Positions 1-10,929 of a DNA stretch of 64,000 nt are shown here, piece by piece. The notes under the pieces are model-generated. The model did not search any database and was not told the origin of the DNA. It worked only from the letters and a program-made list of their open reading frames with translations. Source of the stretch: Dromiciops gliroides (taxonomy: Eukaryota; Chordata; Mammalia; Microbiotheria; Microbiotheriidae); contig NC_057864.1 of assembly GCF_019393635.1 (NCBI RefSeq), positions 477,356,617 to 477,420,616 of the forward strand. The letters run 5' to 3'. Both the position numbers and the translations under genes were made by a program. Position 1 is the first letter of the stretch; each line of letters starts with the position of its first letter.

Positions 1-154
1 ATCTAATACCAGGAGCCTTTGCAGGGTTTGGGGTGGATATCGTCAGATAGAGCTGACAAATGATTTGGGGGCTGGTGGGAAATCTGAGCCCAGCTGTTGG
101 CTTACTGATGCCACGAGGACTACTTAGAATGTCCTAATCTCTTTATTACTGTGG

Positions 155-331
155 ACCATAGGAACATAGGTTTAGAGCTAGAAGGAAACGTATAGCGGCC
201 ATTCAGTCCAACCCACTCATTTTACGGATGAAGAAACTGAGGCTCAGAGAGGTTAAGGGACTTGCCCAAGGTCACCAATGAAGTGTCAGAGCCAGGATTT
301 GAACTCAGGTCCTCTGATTCCACTGCACCAT
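155..331 (-). repeat. MIR SINE
   Basis: It reads agagctagaagg, cattttacggatgaagaaac, aaggtcacc, then gatttgaactcaggtcctct. This is the MIR order on the minus strand. Confidence 0.8.
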
Positions 332-419
332 GATAGGTTATGAGATTTTGACTATGTGGGAATTCGCCCCACCAATACAGATTGCAATCCATCTTAGAGT
401 CTTGGAGAGTTGTTGGAGC

Positions 420-525
420 TTAGAAAGGTGCAGTGATCAGCATGTGGCCACAGAACCAGGGTCAGAGGCAAGGTTTGAACCCAAGTCTTCCTTCTATAAA
501 GTCCAGGTCTCTATCCAATACACAA
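420..525 (-). repeat. Degraded MIR fragment
   Basis: gaggcaaggtttgaacccaag and the following ctctatccaat are the B-box end of a MIR. The rest is lost. Confidence 0.5.
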
Positions 526-917
526 TGTTGCTTTCCCTTTGATGATTAATTATCATAATATGGTAACACTTTGGTTCTCTGGAGACTTCATGGAATGAAT
601 TATTTTGGATGGCTGGGTTTTCTGGTTGGCAGACACATGCCGCGTTAGCGCAAGTGCTTAAGTCTTCCCCTTCTGAGGATGCAGATTATAACCCCATCCC
701 TGACTTCTCATTGTAGGAATGATGGAAATTGGGTGAACCACACTGACTCCATTTGGGGACTCCACAGTGGATATAGCTTAGTTCCCTTTCTGTTCAATTA
801 TGGGTCTAATCCAATTTCTATCTTGTGTGAAAACTTTATTGCATTGTTTAAACCCATCCCTGCATGGCTGAAAAGCTGGACCACCTCTTCCTGCTTCTTA
901 GACATCCTTAACTAAGG

Positions 918-1574
918 ATGTAGGTTATGCTGACCTGAAACTCAGTCAGATCTGAAGATTCATGCAAGGGGTTTTCTCACAATTATACATCTTAAGCAAC
1001 CCTTATGTCTTATCTGAAAACTGGCCCTATGCTGGCCAATCAGCTATTGTTTCCTTGTTCCTTTGACTGAATAGACACTTGGGGGAAGGGGAGGAGGACA
1101 CCACTTTTTCTGATCTCAGGGAACCGCCCCTGTTCACTCTCCACCTCCCAAATGGGAAAGTCCCTAGTCTTTCTTTTTCTTTTTTTTTTTTTTTTTGTGA
1201 GGCAATTGGGGTTAAGTGACTTGCCCAGGGTCACACAGCTAGTAAGTGTTAAGTGTCTGAGGTCAGATTTGAACTCAGGTCCTCCTGAATCCAGGGCAGG
1301 TGCTCTATCCACTGCACCACCTAGCTGCCCCCCTAGTCTTTCAATTAAAAACCAAATTACCTAATCTTGTACCCTGGTTTATATCCTGTTAAATATTCTC
1401 TTTCAATGCATAAAAATCTGTCTCCCTCTCTATTAGGAGTCCAGTGCCAAGCTGAGGAGGTCTGGACCCGATTTGTTATGCAATTGGCATGCATTGCTTA
1501 GTAAATCAATATGCTTGGAAGCCTGAACCTGTTTCCTCAGTCATTTCTTCTTTTACCAGTCAGGTTTTGGCGAA
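918..1574 (+). mobile_element. Possible ERV LTR, interrupted by a SINE
   Basis: It has a TG start (tgtaggttatgctgacc), a CCAAT-type site (ggccaatcagc), a TATA-like ttaaatattc near 1390 and a possible aagtaaa-like signal near 1500. Each of these is weak. No paired LTR or internal region is seen, so at best it is a solo or partial LTR. Confidence 0.35.
1174..1330 (-). mobile_element. WSINE1-like SINE
   Basis: A poly-T tail is followed by gaggcaattggggttaagtg and ends at ctagctgccc. The 12-bp target duplication ccctagtctttc flanks it (1162-1173 and 1331-1342). Confidence 0.93.
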
Positions 1575-2184
1575 ACCGGTCAAGCAGAGTCAGCACTACC
1601 ACTGCCCGTATGGCAGTCTTTCAGAAAAACTCCCCTTTCTCCATGCCACTTTTTTGTGGAAGACAGCCCCCCCACCCCGCCCAGAGGGCAGCCTCCCCCC
1701 CTCAACTTCAGATTTCATCTGCCACACCGTCCTGTGCAATGTTTGTCTCTGTCCTCCTGTGAATGCACCAGAGAGGAGCTGTCCAATGTGCTGGGGGCCT
1801 TCCTGTAGGCCCTTGAACAGTTTTAGGTCCCTGTGACCAGCCATCACTCGGGCTGTGTGACTGACCTGCCCCTTTTCCCTAATCACTTCTTTCCCTGATG
1901 ATGCCTTACACAACGTATTGCACACTGTGGGTCATCCTTGGCACGCTGTGCCCTACTTACACCCTCTGTGTGTCTCTCCATTGGCTTATGGGTCACCCGC
2001 AAGTTTTGTAGACTGTGGTATTTTATAATGAAGAATGAAGTGAAAGAGCAAATAGTTTGTGAATGAGACATAAGTCATGAATAAGAAGCACAGACTTTGT
2101 GGCATATCTTGTCACTAATTGATCCCTCTTATTGCTCGTTCCTTTCTTGAGATTATCTCCAGCTAGGTTGGACGACAGACAGAA

Positions 2185-2450
2185 TGACAGACCTGGTGCC
2201 AGTTAGACCTGGGTTCAAATCTGGCCTCAAACAATTACTGACTGTGTGACCTTGGATAAGTTCCTCAATCCCAGTGTGCTTCAGTTTCCTCATCTGTAAA
2301 ATGGAGATAACAACAACAACAACAACAAAAAGTAATAATACTCTAACCTACAGGGTTGCTGTGAGGATCAAAGGAGATAATACTTGGAAACTGTTTTGCC
2401 AACTGTAAAGTGCATATAAATACTAGCTATTTGATTATTGCTGCCATCAT
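2185..2450 (+). repeat. MIR SINE, long copy
   Basis: cctgggttcaaatctggcctc is followed by tgtgaccttgg, cctcatctgtaaaatgg, an (AAC)n insertion at 2311-2328, and the 3' part with gttgctgtgaggatc. This preserves the CORE and the L2-like tail. Confidence 0.8.
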
Positions 2451-2926
2451 TCTGTATATAACTTGTTTGAACATAGTTGTTTGCATGTTGTCTCCCCCAA
2501 TAGCTCCCCAACAGCAAGGATGGTACCTTGCATACAGCAGGTGCTTACTAAATGCTTACTGACTTAATGAAATACCTTTTTCACTTATTTTCTTAGACTC
2601 AAGGATGGCTGCCAAGGGGAAGCTATGGGATAGGGGAGGGATGCTTCAGAATATACCCTTTAAAAGAATCTGGTAATTTTCAGGTCAGGTCACTAGGAAG
2701 GACCAGGGTAGAAAGGGCATGATGAAAGTGGGTCTTGGGGAGAAGAGTGATGTGCTGCTTTTCCCCTGGCCTAATGGTCCCCTCACTGACCCTCAGCCGT
2801 GCTGTGTACCCTACTAGTCTGAATCCAGGCTGCACTTCTAATATGGGATCTCCTTGGAAGGGTCAAAAAGGGATACAATGAAAAATGGTAGCACCTATAG
2901 GCCGCACTCATGTTTGGTGCCAGCCA

Positions 2927-2929
<3 letters not shown>

Positions 2930-2969
<40 letters not shown>

Positions 2970-3098
2970 GGGGCAATGAGGATTAAGTGACTTGCCCAGG
3001 GTCACTCAGCTAGTTTCAAGTGTCTGAGGCCGGATTTGAACTCAGGTCCTCCTGAATCCAGGGCCGGTGCTTTATCCACTGCGCCACCTAGCTGCCCC
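2930..3098 (-). mobile_element. WSINE1-like SINE with long poly-T
   Basis: The poly-T tail is about 38 nt (2930-2967). Target duplications read ggtgccagccactct on the left and ggtgccagccattct on the right. The tail length and the single mismatch between duplications suggest a fairly recent insertion. Confidence 0.95.
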
Positions 3099-3114
3099 GG
3101 TGCCAGCCATTCTT

Positions 3115-3365
3115 GTGGGGTTTTGCACCCACAAGGCACGTCCTCAGCCCCCTGTCTTTTCTCATACTGGACGCTAGCCTGCCTGCAGTGTACCTCTCTC
3201 CTTCCTTTCTCATCCTTCAAGGCCCACATCATAGTCTTATCTACGTTTTCCTTCCAAAGAATGTAAGGTCCTTGAGGACCAAATCTTTCACTTCTATCTC
3301 CGCCTCCCTGATGCCTAGCATAGAGTGTGGCATATAGTAGTGGTTGATGAATATTTGTTGGCTGA
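3115..3365 (+). repeat. L2 3' end
   Basis: gtaaggtccttgaggacc, then atgcctagcatagagtgtgg and gaatatttgttggctg, is the characteristic L2 terminus. Confidence 0.7.
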
Positions 3366-3519
3366 CAGGTCTAGGGAGTGACTGGCCAATGAGATCATGC
3401 AAAGTGCTCTGGAGAAACCTGAGGAGAGAGCTCATCCTTCGGTGGGGGTTTGATCAGGAAAGAATCTGAAGAGTTGGATGAGAACTTAAAGGTCCGGCCA
3501 ATCCGGAAGCTCCTAAGCT

Positions 3520-3720
3520 TTTCTTCTGTTTGGGCCACACCGGGCAGTCTAGTGAAGCTGACGGACTCCCCAGGATAAGGTTTTTAAATAACTTAAGGAA
3601 ATGCTAAATTTCAGACAGAGTTCATTGAAAATAAAGGTGTCATTCCCCCCCCTCCATGTTTTACACAGACCCCCTGAAATCTGTCCCCAGGCCACTGGAG
3701 GGCTGAGGACCCATGGGCTC
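3520..3720 (+). repeat. Unclassified ancient repeat (family copy 1)
   Basis: gggcagtctagtgaagctg, gacggactcc and ttaaataacttaagg resemble the copies at 14115, 34895 and 47320. I cannot name the family. Confidence 0.4.
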
Positions 3721-4189
3721 TGGGTCCCCTGGAACCTTTGATTTAGACCAACCTATAACTGAAACAAGATTTCCCTCTACAACATCCCTGACAAATGTTC
3801 ATCCAGTGTCTCTAATGATGAAGAGATTGGGGGCAGAGGCTGTGGGAATATGGTTTAGTTGCTAGAGATACAAACCACACCATCTGTGGAAGGAACCCTG
3901 AGCTAACCATTTTCACTCTGTCAAAGGTACCATTAAAGTGAACTTCTGACATCACACAGACACCTTCCACTGTCTGATCACAACTACCCTGAGGGAGAGC
4001 TTTGCTACTTCACCTCATCCTGAGTCTAGGTTCTTTCCGGGAACAAAAGTCTGCGAACTAGGGCTGAACTTTACAGAGCTCCTTCTTCCATAGGTCTTAA
4101 CATCTGTGAAACCCTTAGTCCCTCCCAAGTTACTTTCTCAAGTACAAAAGGAACAGTCTCTTTCTCTGGGGCTGAGCAACAGAATTCTG

Positions 4190-4315
4190 GGATGGGGGGT
4201 TCAAGTTAGCTCCTCTGAGGATGAAGTGACTTAGCTGTCCCAGAACTGGAAAGGCCAGATTTGAACATGGGTCTTCCTGACTCCGGGTCCATCATTTTAT
4301 CCACTGGCCTGAATC
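4190..4315 (-). repeat. Degraded MIR
   Basis: gatgaagtgacttagctgtc and gatttgaacatgggtcttcc keep the A/B-box side only. Confidence 0.5.
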
Positions 4316-4494
4316 ATTACTAGGTTGTGGGCTAAGCCTATGGTGATTGCTCCCTAAATACTTATTGTGGATATGAGAAAAACACTGATTAAATACAGCC
4401 AAGGAAGACGGGATAACTCAGAAGTCCTATTCAGTCGGACGAGGCCATTTTACAGTTTTGTGGCAAGTTTGAAGGATTCCTCTTGCTCATAAGA

Positions 4495-4625
4495 TCATGG
4501 AGTTAGAGCTGGGAGGGACCTTTGAAGCTCTCGAGTCCAACTTCCTCATTTTACAGATGAGGATCTGCAGAGCTGAGAAGTGAAGTGACTTGACCAAGGA
4601 CACACAGCTAGGAAAGAGCAAAGAG
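4495..4625 (-). repeat. MIR SINE
   Basis: tcatggagttagagctggga, tcattttacagatgagga and gacacacagctagg appear in the expected order. Confidence 0.8.
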
Positions 4626-5384
4626 CTTCTCCTTCTTCTTCAGTGCCAATGTGAATGGGGGGGGGCAGAGGCACTGTTTCCAAGGCCATGTTTCTGTGGA
4701 GGGCCCTGATTTCACTTGGCACAGAGTCAGCCTGCCTAATGCGGGATGTCCCAGCTGCTCATTCCGAGGCCCGGCTTCACACTGTATGGCTTGAGATAGA
4801 CCACTCTAGGGAGTGGAAATCAGGAAGCGAGAGGAGGGAGACCTCTTTCCAAGAAGTCCTCAGGCTGAGTGTGAGGCGGCACAGATGGGGAGAGCAGCCA
4901 CAGAGCAGGCCTGCTGCCCTCATCACAGAAACACACTTGACCTAATCAGGTCATCTGATGGCTAGACTGTAAGGTTCAGAAATCTGTTAGTAAAGAATCT
5001 ACTTTGGCTGGAGGAGAGAGGGGAGGTAAAGCTAATGTACAAACTCATCTTGCATGTCATTCCCACTCACAAAATTGTTATCTGTTTCTGATGCTGGACG
5101 ATCTGACAGAGCCAAGGATGTTGGCAGGAGAACTTTCTTTTCAGGGTCTTCCGTGGCTGGGGCTGCACTGGGGCAGGGGGCAGCCCCCCTATTCAGGATG
5201 GAGGGGGACAGTGGAACTTTGCCAACACTCTAGCACACACCACAGTGGCTTCCAGGACAGGGCCTCAGCACAATCCAAAGAACAGCCTTTATATGTTCTA
5301 ACCTCTCCTCTTTGGTCACAGCCAATCACAAACACGGCAATTTCGGGATAAGGACATTTCCCCAAAACAGGCAGTTCAGTTCAG

Positions 5385-5590
5385 CAAACATTTATGTGAA
5401 AACTGCACCGGACCTGGCTTCAGAAGACCTGAGTTCAAATCCTGACTGCTTCTTATTACTAGTGTGATGGGGGCAGGTCACTCCAACCAAGTCTGTGAAA
5501 AGTTAAGTACCTTGTCTGGGATTACACAGCTACTGTCAGAAGTGGGATGTGAACCCAGGTGTTCCTGACTCCCAGTCCGGAAGGCTTCAT
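5385..5590. repeat. Two opposed MIR pieces
   Basis: Up to about 5480 the plus-strand order is agacctgagttcaaatcctg. From about 5495 the minus-strand order begins (aagttaagtaccttgtctgg, atgtgaacccaggtgttcc). Either two insertions or one inverted duplication would explain it. Confidence 0.5.
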
Positions 5591-5749
5591 GGTGGAGGTG
5601 GCATCAGAAGGCAAGAAGAAGGTGATGGAAAGGACTATATTCCAGACAGAGATCAGACAGCAGGAGCAAGGATATGGAAGCAGCAAAGGGCCAAACGTGT
5701 GCAGGAGCCACGAACTGGGGTTCGTCGGCTACTTGGGTAATAGCCAACC

Positions 5750-5860
5750 AGCACTTATTAAACACCTACTGTGTGCTGAACCCTGGGGATCCGAAGAAAA
5801 GCAAAAAGCAGTCCTTCCCTTCAAGGGACTCCCATTCTAAGGAGGGAGACAAGAGGCAGG
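5750..5860 (+). repeat. Ancient L2/L3-type repeat tail
   Basis: agcacttattaaacacctac, tgtgtgctgaaccctggg, then ccttcaagggactcccattc. This motif order recurs at 8660, 42505, 51820, 52890 and 62500. Confidence 0.55.
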
Positions 5861-6378
5861 AAAGTGTGGAAGGGGTAGGGGCCTGGGCAGGGAGGAAGGA
5901 TCATCCATCTTGGACATCCTGAATTTGAGGTGCCTCAGGGCCATCCAGTCTGAGATGCCCAGGAGGCAGCTAGTGACATGTGACTTCAGCTTGAGAGAGA
6001 AGCCAGGGCTGGGGGCAGTAACTAGACCTGTCCGGGAATTCTCTTTATAGAGATTATCACTAAAGTCACATGGCGACTCGATGTATCAAGAGGAAGAGCT
6101 AGTAAATGTTAATGCTGAATAATCTTCTACGTATTTTAGCTCTTTGAGGAATATTAGACTAAATTAAGATGATTCGAATGCAATGAAAGATGAGCTTCCC
6201 CACTCTTAGCAGATTGCCATGTTAGCTGTGCTCAAGGTTTTTTTTTTAAGGGTGCATGAAGTTATTTTACATTTTTGCATGTGGGTTAGGGAAGGGCTGA
6301 GCAAATTGTGGTATATGAATGTAAGAGAATATAATTGTGTCCTATGAAATGATGAAAAGATAAAATTAGAGAACCTTT

Positions 6379-6628
6379 GGTAGTTAGGTGACTCAGTGGA
6401 TAGAGTACTGGGCCTGGAGTTAAGAAGACTCATCTTCCTGAGTTCAAATCTGGCCTCAGACACTTCCTGTGTGATCCTGGGTAAGTCATTTAACCCTGTT
6501 TGCCTCAGTCTACTATCTGTCAAATGAGCTGGAGAAGGAAATGGCAAACCACTCCAGCATCTTTGCCTAGAAAACCCCAAATAGAGCCACAAAGAATTGG
6601 ACACAACTGAAAATGATTGAACAAAGAG
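6379..6628 (+). mobile_element. RTE-tailed SINE (MAR1-like)
   Basis: A tRNA/CORE-like head (gactcagtggatagagtac) is followed by a tail containing ccactccagcatctttgcc and agccacaaagaattggacac. The tail resembles the BovB/RTE 3' end. Short duplications ending agaacctt flank it. Confidence 0.8.
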
Positions 6629-6737
6629 AAATTTAAGAACCTTCTGTGAATTTAGGCAGAATGAAGTAAGCAGAGCCAAGGAGAGTCATATATATATATA
6701 TATACACACATATATATATCACATATATCACATATAT

Positions 6738-6797
6738 CACAATCACATGATTTTAGACCATATATATATATATATGGTCTAAAATCATGTGATTGTG
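6738..6797. repeat. Perfect 60-bp AT-rich palindrome
   Basis: The left arm starts cacaatcacatg and the right arm ends catgtgattgtg. They are exact complements across a (TA)n centre at 6760-6775, with no unpaired base. It is flanked on the left by TATATA/CACATA repeats (6690-6737). It lies at the 3' side of an L1 fragment. Confidence 0.97.
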
Positions 6798-7029
6798 AAG
6801 AACAGTGGAAGAGAGTTGAACCCTGAGTAATTATGATGATTGAAAACATTCTGGTGACCTCCCAGGAGAGTTGTGGGGGACCACTTGGGCAGATTGCAAC
6901 ACTCAACTGTCAGACATGGTCATTGCCTCAACCAGTTGGTTTCACTTGTTCTTTTATTACAAGAGTTTCAATGCTAAGGTTAAGTTAGGGAAAGGATTAG
7001 AGCCCAAAGTGTCTATGATACAAAAACAT

Positions 7030-7225
7030 CAGGGAAGCATTATAACAAAGTGGAAAGAATCCTGGACTGAGATTCTAGCTCTGCTGCTTACCCCCTGTGT
7101 GACCTTAGGCAAATCATTGAGATTCTGTGGCCTTCAGTCTCTTCATCTATAAAATAAGTGGTGGAGGCAGGGGGTTGGACTTAAATGACCTCTTAGAGCT
7201 TTTCCAGCTCTAGATCCATGAAAGG
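7030..7225 (+). repeat. MIR SINE
   Basis: tggaaagaatcctggactg, tgtgaccttaggcaaatca and cttcatctataaaataagtg, ending ttccagctctagatccatg. Confidence 0.8.
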
Positions 7226-7262
7226 ACATCAATAAAACTGAGGAAGAAAGAAGAAAGAGAGA

Positions 7263-7440
7263 ATGAAAAAGAAAGGAAGGCAGGAAGGCAGGGAGGCAGG
7301 AAGGCAGGGAGGCAGGGAGGCAGGCAGGGAGGGAGGGAGGAAGGAAGGAAGGAAGGAAGGAAGGAAGGAAGGAAGGAAGGAAGGAAGGAAGGAAGGAAGG
7401 AAGGAAGGAAGGAAGGAAGGAAAGAGAGAGACAGAGAAAG
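7263..7440 (+). repeat. (GGAA)n microsatellite with GGCA variants
   Basis: A purine-only tract. The left third carries repeated GGAAGGCA and GGGAGGCA variants, and the right two thirds is nearly pure GGAA. It follows the 3' side of a MIR. Unlike the tract at 9346, it has no inverted terminal repeats around it. Confidence 0.95.
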
Positions 7441-7664
7441 AGAAAAACACAGGCAAAGAAGGGAGAGGAAGAGAAAGTAAGAAGTTAAGGAAGAGTGACA
7501 GAGGGAAGGAGGAGGCGGCAGCTACAGAGGAGCACATGAAAGTCAGAATGACCAAGTGCGTCGGCAAGGACGAGGGCTCTCCAGGAGTGAGGGCATTTTG
7601 CCAGGCTTCAGAAGCTGTTATCTCACATTTACTTCCGTGAGGATCCCAAAGAAAGCTGTGTTTG

Positions 7665-8050
7665 CTCTTGTGTTGTTGTTATTCATCTTTACCTTCAAAG
7701 AGGACCAGTGACACCGTGGGGTGCTATCTTGACTTGTAAGTGAACGAGATTTAAGGGAGGCAGATTGGCACAAAGTCGTCAGCCTCACTCTCTCTTCCAG
7801 AGTCACTGCGGTCCAGTGGCAGGACAAAAGTCTAGACAGTTAGCAGTGGCCTGGGCTGGCATCTTCAATGCCAGACCAAGCTCCAAGCACCCCATAGCAC
7901 CTGCTTCAGCTGCCTTCGTGGCCACTGGAATGAACTGTCCATCCACTTGGGGATGTCTTCACTTGCCTGGGGTAGACATATCTCTAAGTCACCCATAAGT
8001 TTGAGGCCTTTTAGTTCCCCTCAACCTGCTTTAGCCCATCTGTAGAGACA
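7665..8050 (-). repeat. Second marsupial SINE-like family (copy A)
   Basis: The segment with cagcctcac...ttccagagtcac...ggtccagtggca also occurs at 54060-54140. Its left part begins ttgttgttattcatctttacc. I do not recognise the family name. Confidence 0.55.
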
Positions 8051-8087
8051 GTTTACCAGTGTGTGGCCGCTGCATGTGCTACAGCTT

Positions 8088-8259
8088 TTGTTTTTTTAAC
8101 TTATCTTATTTCTTTTGGAGGGGGGCAGGGCAATGAGGGTTAAGTGACTTGCCCAGGGTCACACAGCTAGTAAGCGTCCAGTGTCTGAGGCTGGATTTGA
8201 ACTTAGGTCCTCCTGAATCCAGGGCTGGTGCTTTATCCACTGCACCCCCTAGTTGCCCC
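8088..8259 (-). mobile_element. WSINE1-like SINE
   Basis: Exact 14-bp duplications atgtgctacagctt at 8074-8087 and 8260-8273 bound it. The tail is T-rich but interrupted. Confidence 0.95.
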
Positions 8260-8524
8260 ATGTGCTACAGCTTCTTAAAGCCACGGGTGAGAATTGGGTG
8301 GCAGATGGATGAGCAGCCCTGCAAAGGGCTTGGAAGCTCTCACACCAGAGGTGCTGCTCCTCCTGAACACCTCCGGAACACTCTTGTGTCAGCATGAACA
8401 AGTGGAAATGGCTGGGGACAGAGGAAGGAGACCCGGAGACCCCAGTCCCCTCTCTGCCCTACCTAACTGCATGGAGGCCTTCACAAGGTTTCTTTGCCAA
8501 GCTGGACCTCAGTTTTAATTTCTT

Positions 8525-8640
8525 CTTTAGCTCCAAAATTCTTTTATCCTTTGTGTATGCTCACCTACTTTTCTCCCTGTATTCTCGGTGTCTAGCACAG
8601 TGACTGACACACAGTAAGCACTTGATAAATGTTTGTTGTG
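8525..8640 (+). repeat. L2 3' end
   Basis: ggtgtctagcacagtgactg and taagcacttgataaatgtttg are the L2 terminal motif. Confidence 0.65.
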
Positions 8641-8659
8641 CTGGAAAAATAACAATTCA

Positions 8660-8790
8660 CCCTTCATTCATCACTTATTTATTAAGCACCTACTATGTAC
8701 AAGGAACGACTTACAGAAGGAGGTGGGGTGCCAATGCCAATAAGACCCAGGAACTCACAGTCTAGTTGAGGGGAGAGGGAGTAAGAGAGA
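8660..8790 (+). repeat. Ancient L2/L3-type repeat tail
   Basis: ttattaagcacctactatgt and ggaactcacagtctagttg are well preserved. The middle part has drifted. Confidence 0.5.
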
Positions 8791-9297
8791 TACCCAAACC
8801 ACTGCCAGCAGAATACAGTGTGATCTAAACATGTGTGAACAAAGGATGACAGGGATCCAGGAGAGGGCTGATCATGCCCAGTGTGGGGTAGGGGAGGATT
8901 CAGCTCAGCCGAGAGCCACTGTATCTATAGATAGAGAGGCTTATGGTCTCTTCCTACTGTTCATGGGGAAGGTAAAATGTGGGTTGGGTCTTAAAAAATG
9001 GATGGAATTTTGACTGGAAGGTATGGGGCCAGGGGTCCGAATCAGCAAGGAGGCACTGAGAGGAGGGGGTGCAAACCACTGGTGGCCTTAAGGGACAGAA
9101 GACTGTGAAAGAAAGGACCTAAAAACCCTACAAAAAGCAGACAAGAACTGAAAAGTCATGGGTGTCTGGGACCTTTTAGTATAGCCACAAGCTACCTAGC
9201 ATGTCTTGCTCACTCCTGACACCACCATGAGCTCTACTGGTGCTCAAATGACTAAGCTTTTGATAGACTTGAGTCAACATGGAAAGGCTAAGTGATA

Positions 9298-10925
9298 CCA
9301 GGTGTCCCAAAAGTCTTAATGCAGTTTTCAGCTCTAAGAAGCTGACTTCCTCCCTCCCTTCTCTTCCTTCCTTCCTTCCTTCCTTCCTTCCTTCCTTCCT
9401 TCCTTCCTTCCTTCCTTCCTCCCTTCCTTCCTTCCTCCCTCCCTTCTCTTCCTTCCTTCCTTCCTTCCTTCCTTCCTTCCTTCCTTCCTTCCTTCCTTCC
9501 TTCCTTCCTTCCTTCCTTCCTTCCTTCCTTCCTTCCTTCCTTCCTCCCTCCCTTCTCTTCCTTCCTTCCTTCCTTCCTTCCTTCCTTCCTTCCTTCCTTC
9601 CTTCCTTCCTTCCTTCCTTCCTTCCTTCCTTCCTTCCTTCCTTCCTCCCTTCTCTTCCTTCCTTCCTTCCTTCCTTCCTTCCTTCCTTCCTTCCTTCCTT
9701 CCTTCCTTCCTCCCTTCTCTTCCTTCCTTCCTTCCTTCCTTCCTTCCTTCCTTCCTTCCTTCCTTCCTTCCTTCCTTCCTTCCTTCCTTCCTTCCTCCCT
9801 CCCTTCTCTTCCTTCCTTCCTTCCTTCCTTCCTTCCTTCCTTCCTTCCTTCCTCCCTCCCTTCTCTTCCTTCCTTCCTTCCTTCCTTCCTTCCTTCCTTC
9901 CTTCCTTCCTTCCTTCCTTCCTTCCTTCCTTCCTTCCTTCCTTCCTTCCTTCCTTCCTCCCTCCCTTCTCTTCCTTCCTTCCTTCCTTCCTTCCTTCCTT
10001 CCTTCCTTCCTTCCTTCCTTCCTTCCTTCCTCCCTTCTCTTCCTTCCTTCCTTCCTTCCTTCCTTCCTTCCTTCCTTCCTTCCTCCCTTCTCTTCCTTCC
10101 TTCCTTCCTTCCTTCCTTCCTTCCTTCCTTCCTTCCTCCCTCCCTTCTCTTCCTTCCTTCCTTCCTTCCTTCCTTCCTTCCTTCCTTCCTTCCTTCCTTC
10201 CTTCCTCCCTCCCTTCTCTTCCTTCCTTCCTTCCTTCCTTCCTTCCTTCCTTCCTTCCTTCCTTCCTTCCTTCCTTCCTTCCTTCCTCCCTCCCTTCTCT
10301 TCCTTCCTTCCTTCCTTCCTTCCTTCCTTCCTTCCTTCCTTCCTTCCTTCCTTCCTTCCTTCCTCCCTCCCTCCCTCCCTCCCTTCCTCCCTCCCTCCCT
10401 TCCTTCCTTCCTCCCTCCCTTCTCTTCCTTCCTTCCTTCCTTCCTTCCTTCCTTCCTTCCTTCCTTCCTTCCTTCCTTCCTTCCTTCCTTCCTCCCTCCC
10501 TCCCTTCTCTTCCTTCCTTCCTTCCTTCCTTCCTTCCTTCCTTCCTTCCTTCCTTCCTTCCTTCCTTCCTTCCTTCCTTCCTTCCTTCCTTCCTTCCTTC
10601 CTTCCTCCCTCCCTTCTCTTCCTTCCTTCCTTCCTTCCTTCCTTCCTTCCTTCCTTCCTTCCTTCCTTCCTTCCTTCCTTCCTTCCTCCCTCCCTCCCTT
10701 CCTTCCTCCCTCCCTTCTCTTCCTTCCTTCCTTCCTTCCTTCCTTCCTTCCTTCCTTCCTTCCTTCCTTCCTTCCTTCCTTCCTCCCTCCCTCCCTTCCT
10801 TCCTCCCTCCCTTCTCTTCCTTCCTTCCTTCCTTCCTTCCTTCCTTCCTTCCTTCCTTCCTTCCTTTTCTTCCTTCTTTAGTTTTAATAAGCTTAAAACC
10901 ACACTAAGACTTTTGGGACACCCTG
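9298..10925. mobile_element. Mariner-type inverted-repeat element split by a (TTCC)n tract
   Basis: The left end at 9298 and the right end at 10925 (read on the other strand) both contain GTGTCCCAAAAGTCTTA. They agree over about 36 bp with some six mismatches. Both ends abut a TA dinucleotide (9296-9297 and 10926-10927), the target duplication of Tc1/mariner elements. Only about 48 and 46 bp of element sequence remain on the two sides. Everything between is the tetranucleotide tract. No transposase coding sequence is present, so this is a MITE-like remnant. Confidence 0.85.
9346..10879 (+). repeat. 1.5-kb (TTCC)n tract with higher-order structure
   Basis: Runs of TTCC are interrupted about 18 times by the punctuation motif CTCCCTTCTCTTCC, or a close variant, at spacings of roughly 50 to 125 bp. 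This indicates expansion by duplication of larger blocks and not only by slippage. The strand is purely polypyrimidine. Both strands stay open for more than 500 codons only because the 4-bp period contains no stop codon. Confidence 0.97.
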
Positions 10926-10929
10926 TATT

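Larger units (their letters stand above)
6290..6870 (+). mobile_element. L1 3'-region fragment, interrupted
   Basis: It reads gtggtatatgaatgtaa, then, after an inserted RTE-tailed SINE, gcagaatgaagtaagcagag. These are motifs also found in the L1 copies at 20960 and 16513. The palindrome replaces part of its 3' side. Confidence 0.65.

Noticed and set aside
1152..1364. Recurrent small frame containing [19 protein letters not shown], seen at about a dozen sites
   Set aside because: It is the antisense reading of the WSINE1-like SINE. Its recurrence tracks SINE copies, not a gene family. The matching sense frame ([17 protein letters not shown]) is the same case.
7229..7640. Lys/Glu/Gly-rich and Pro/Ser/Leu-rich frames over the GGAA repeat
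   Set aside because: Simple-sequence artefact of the microsatellite.
9279..10907. Open frames of 542 codons (plus) and 522 codons (minus) across the TTCC tract
   Set aside because: They translate to monotonous Ser-Leu-Pro-Phe or Glu-Gly-Arg-Lys repeats because a 4-bp period has no stop codon. There is no splice, promoter or family evidence for a protein.
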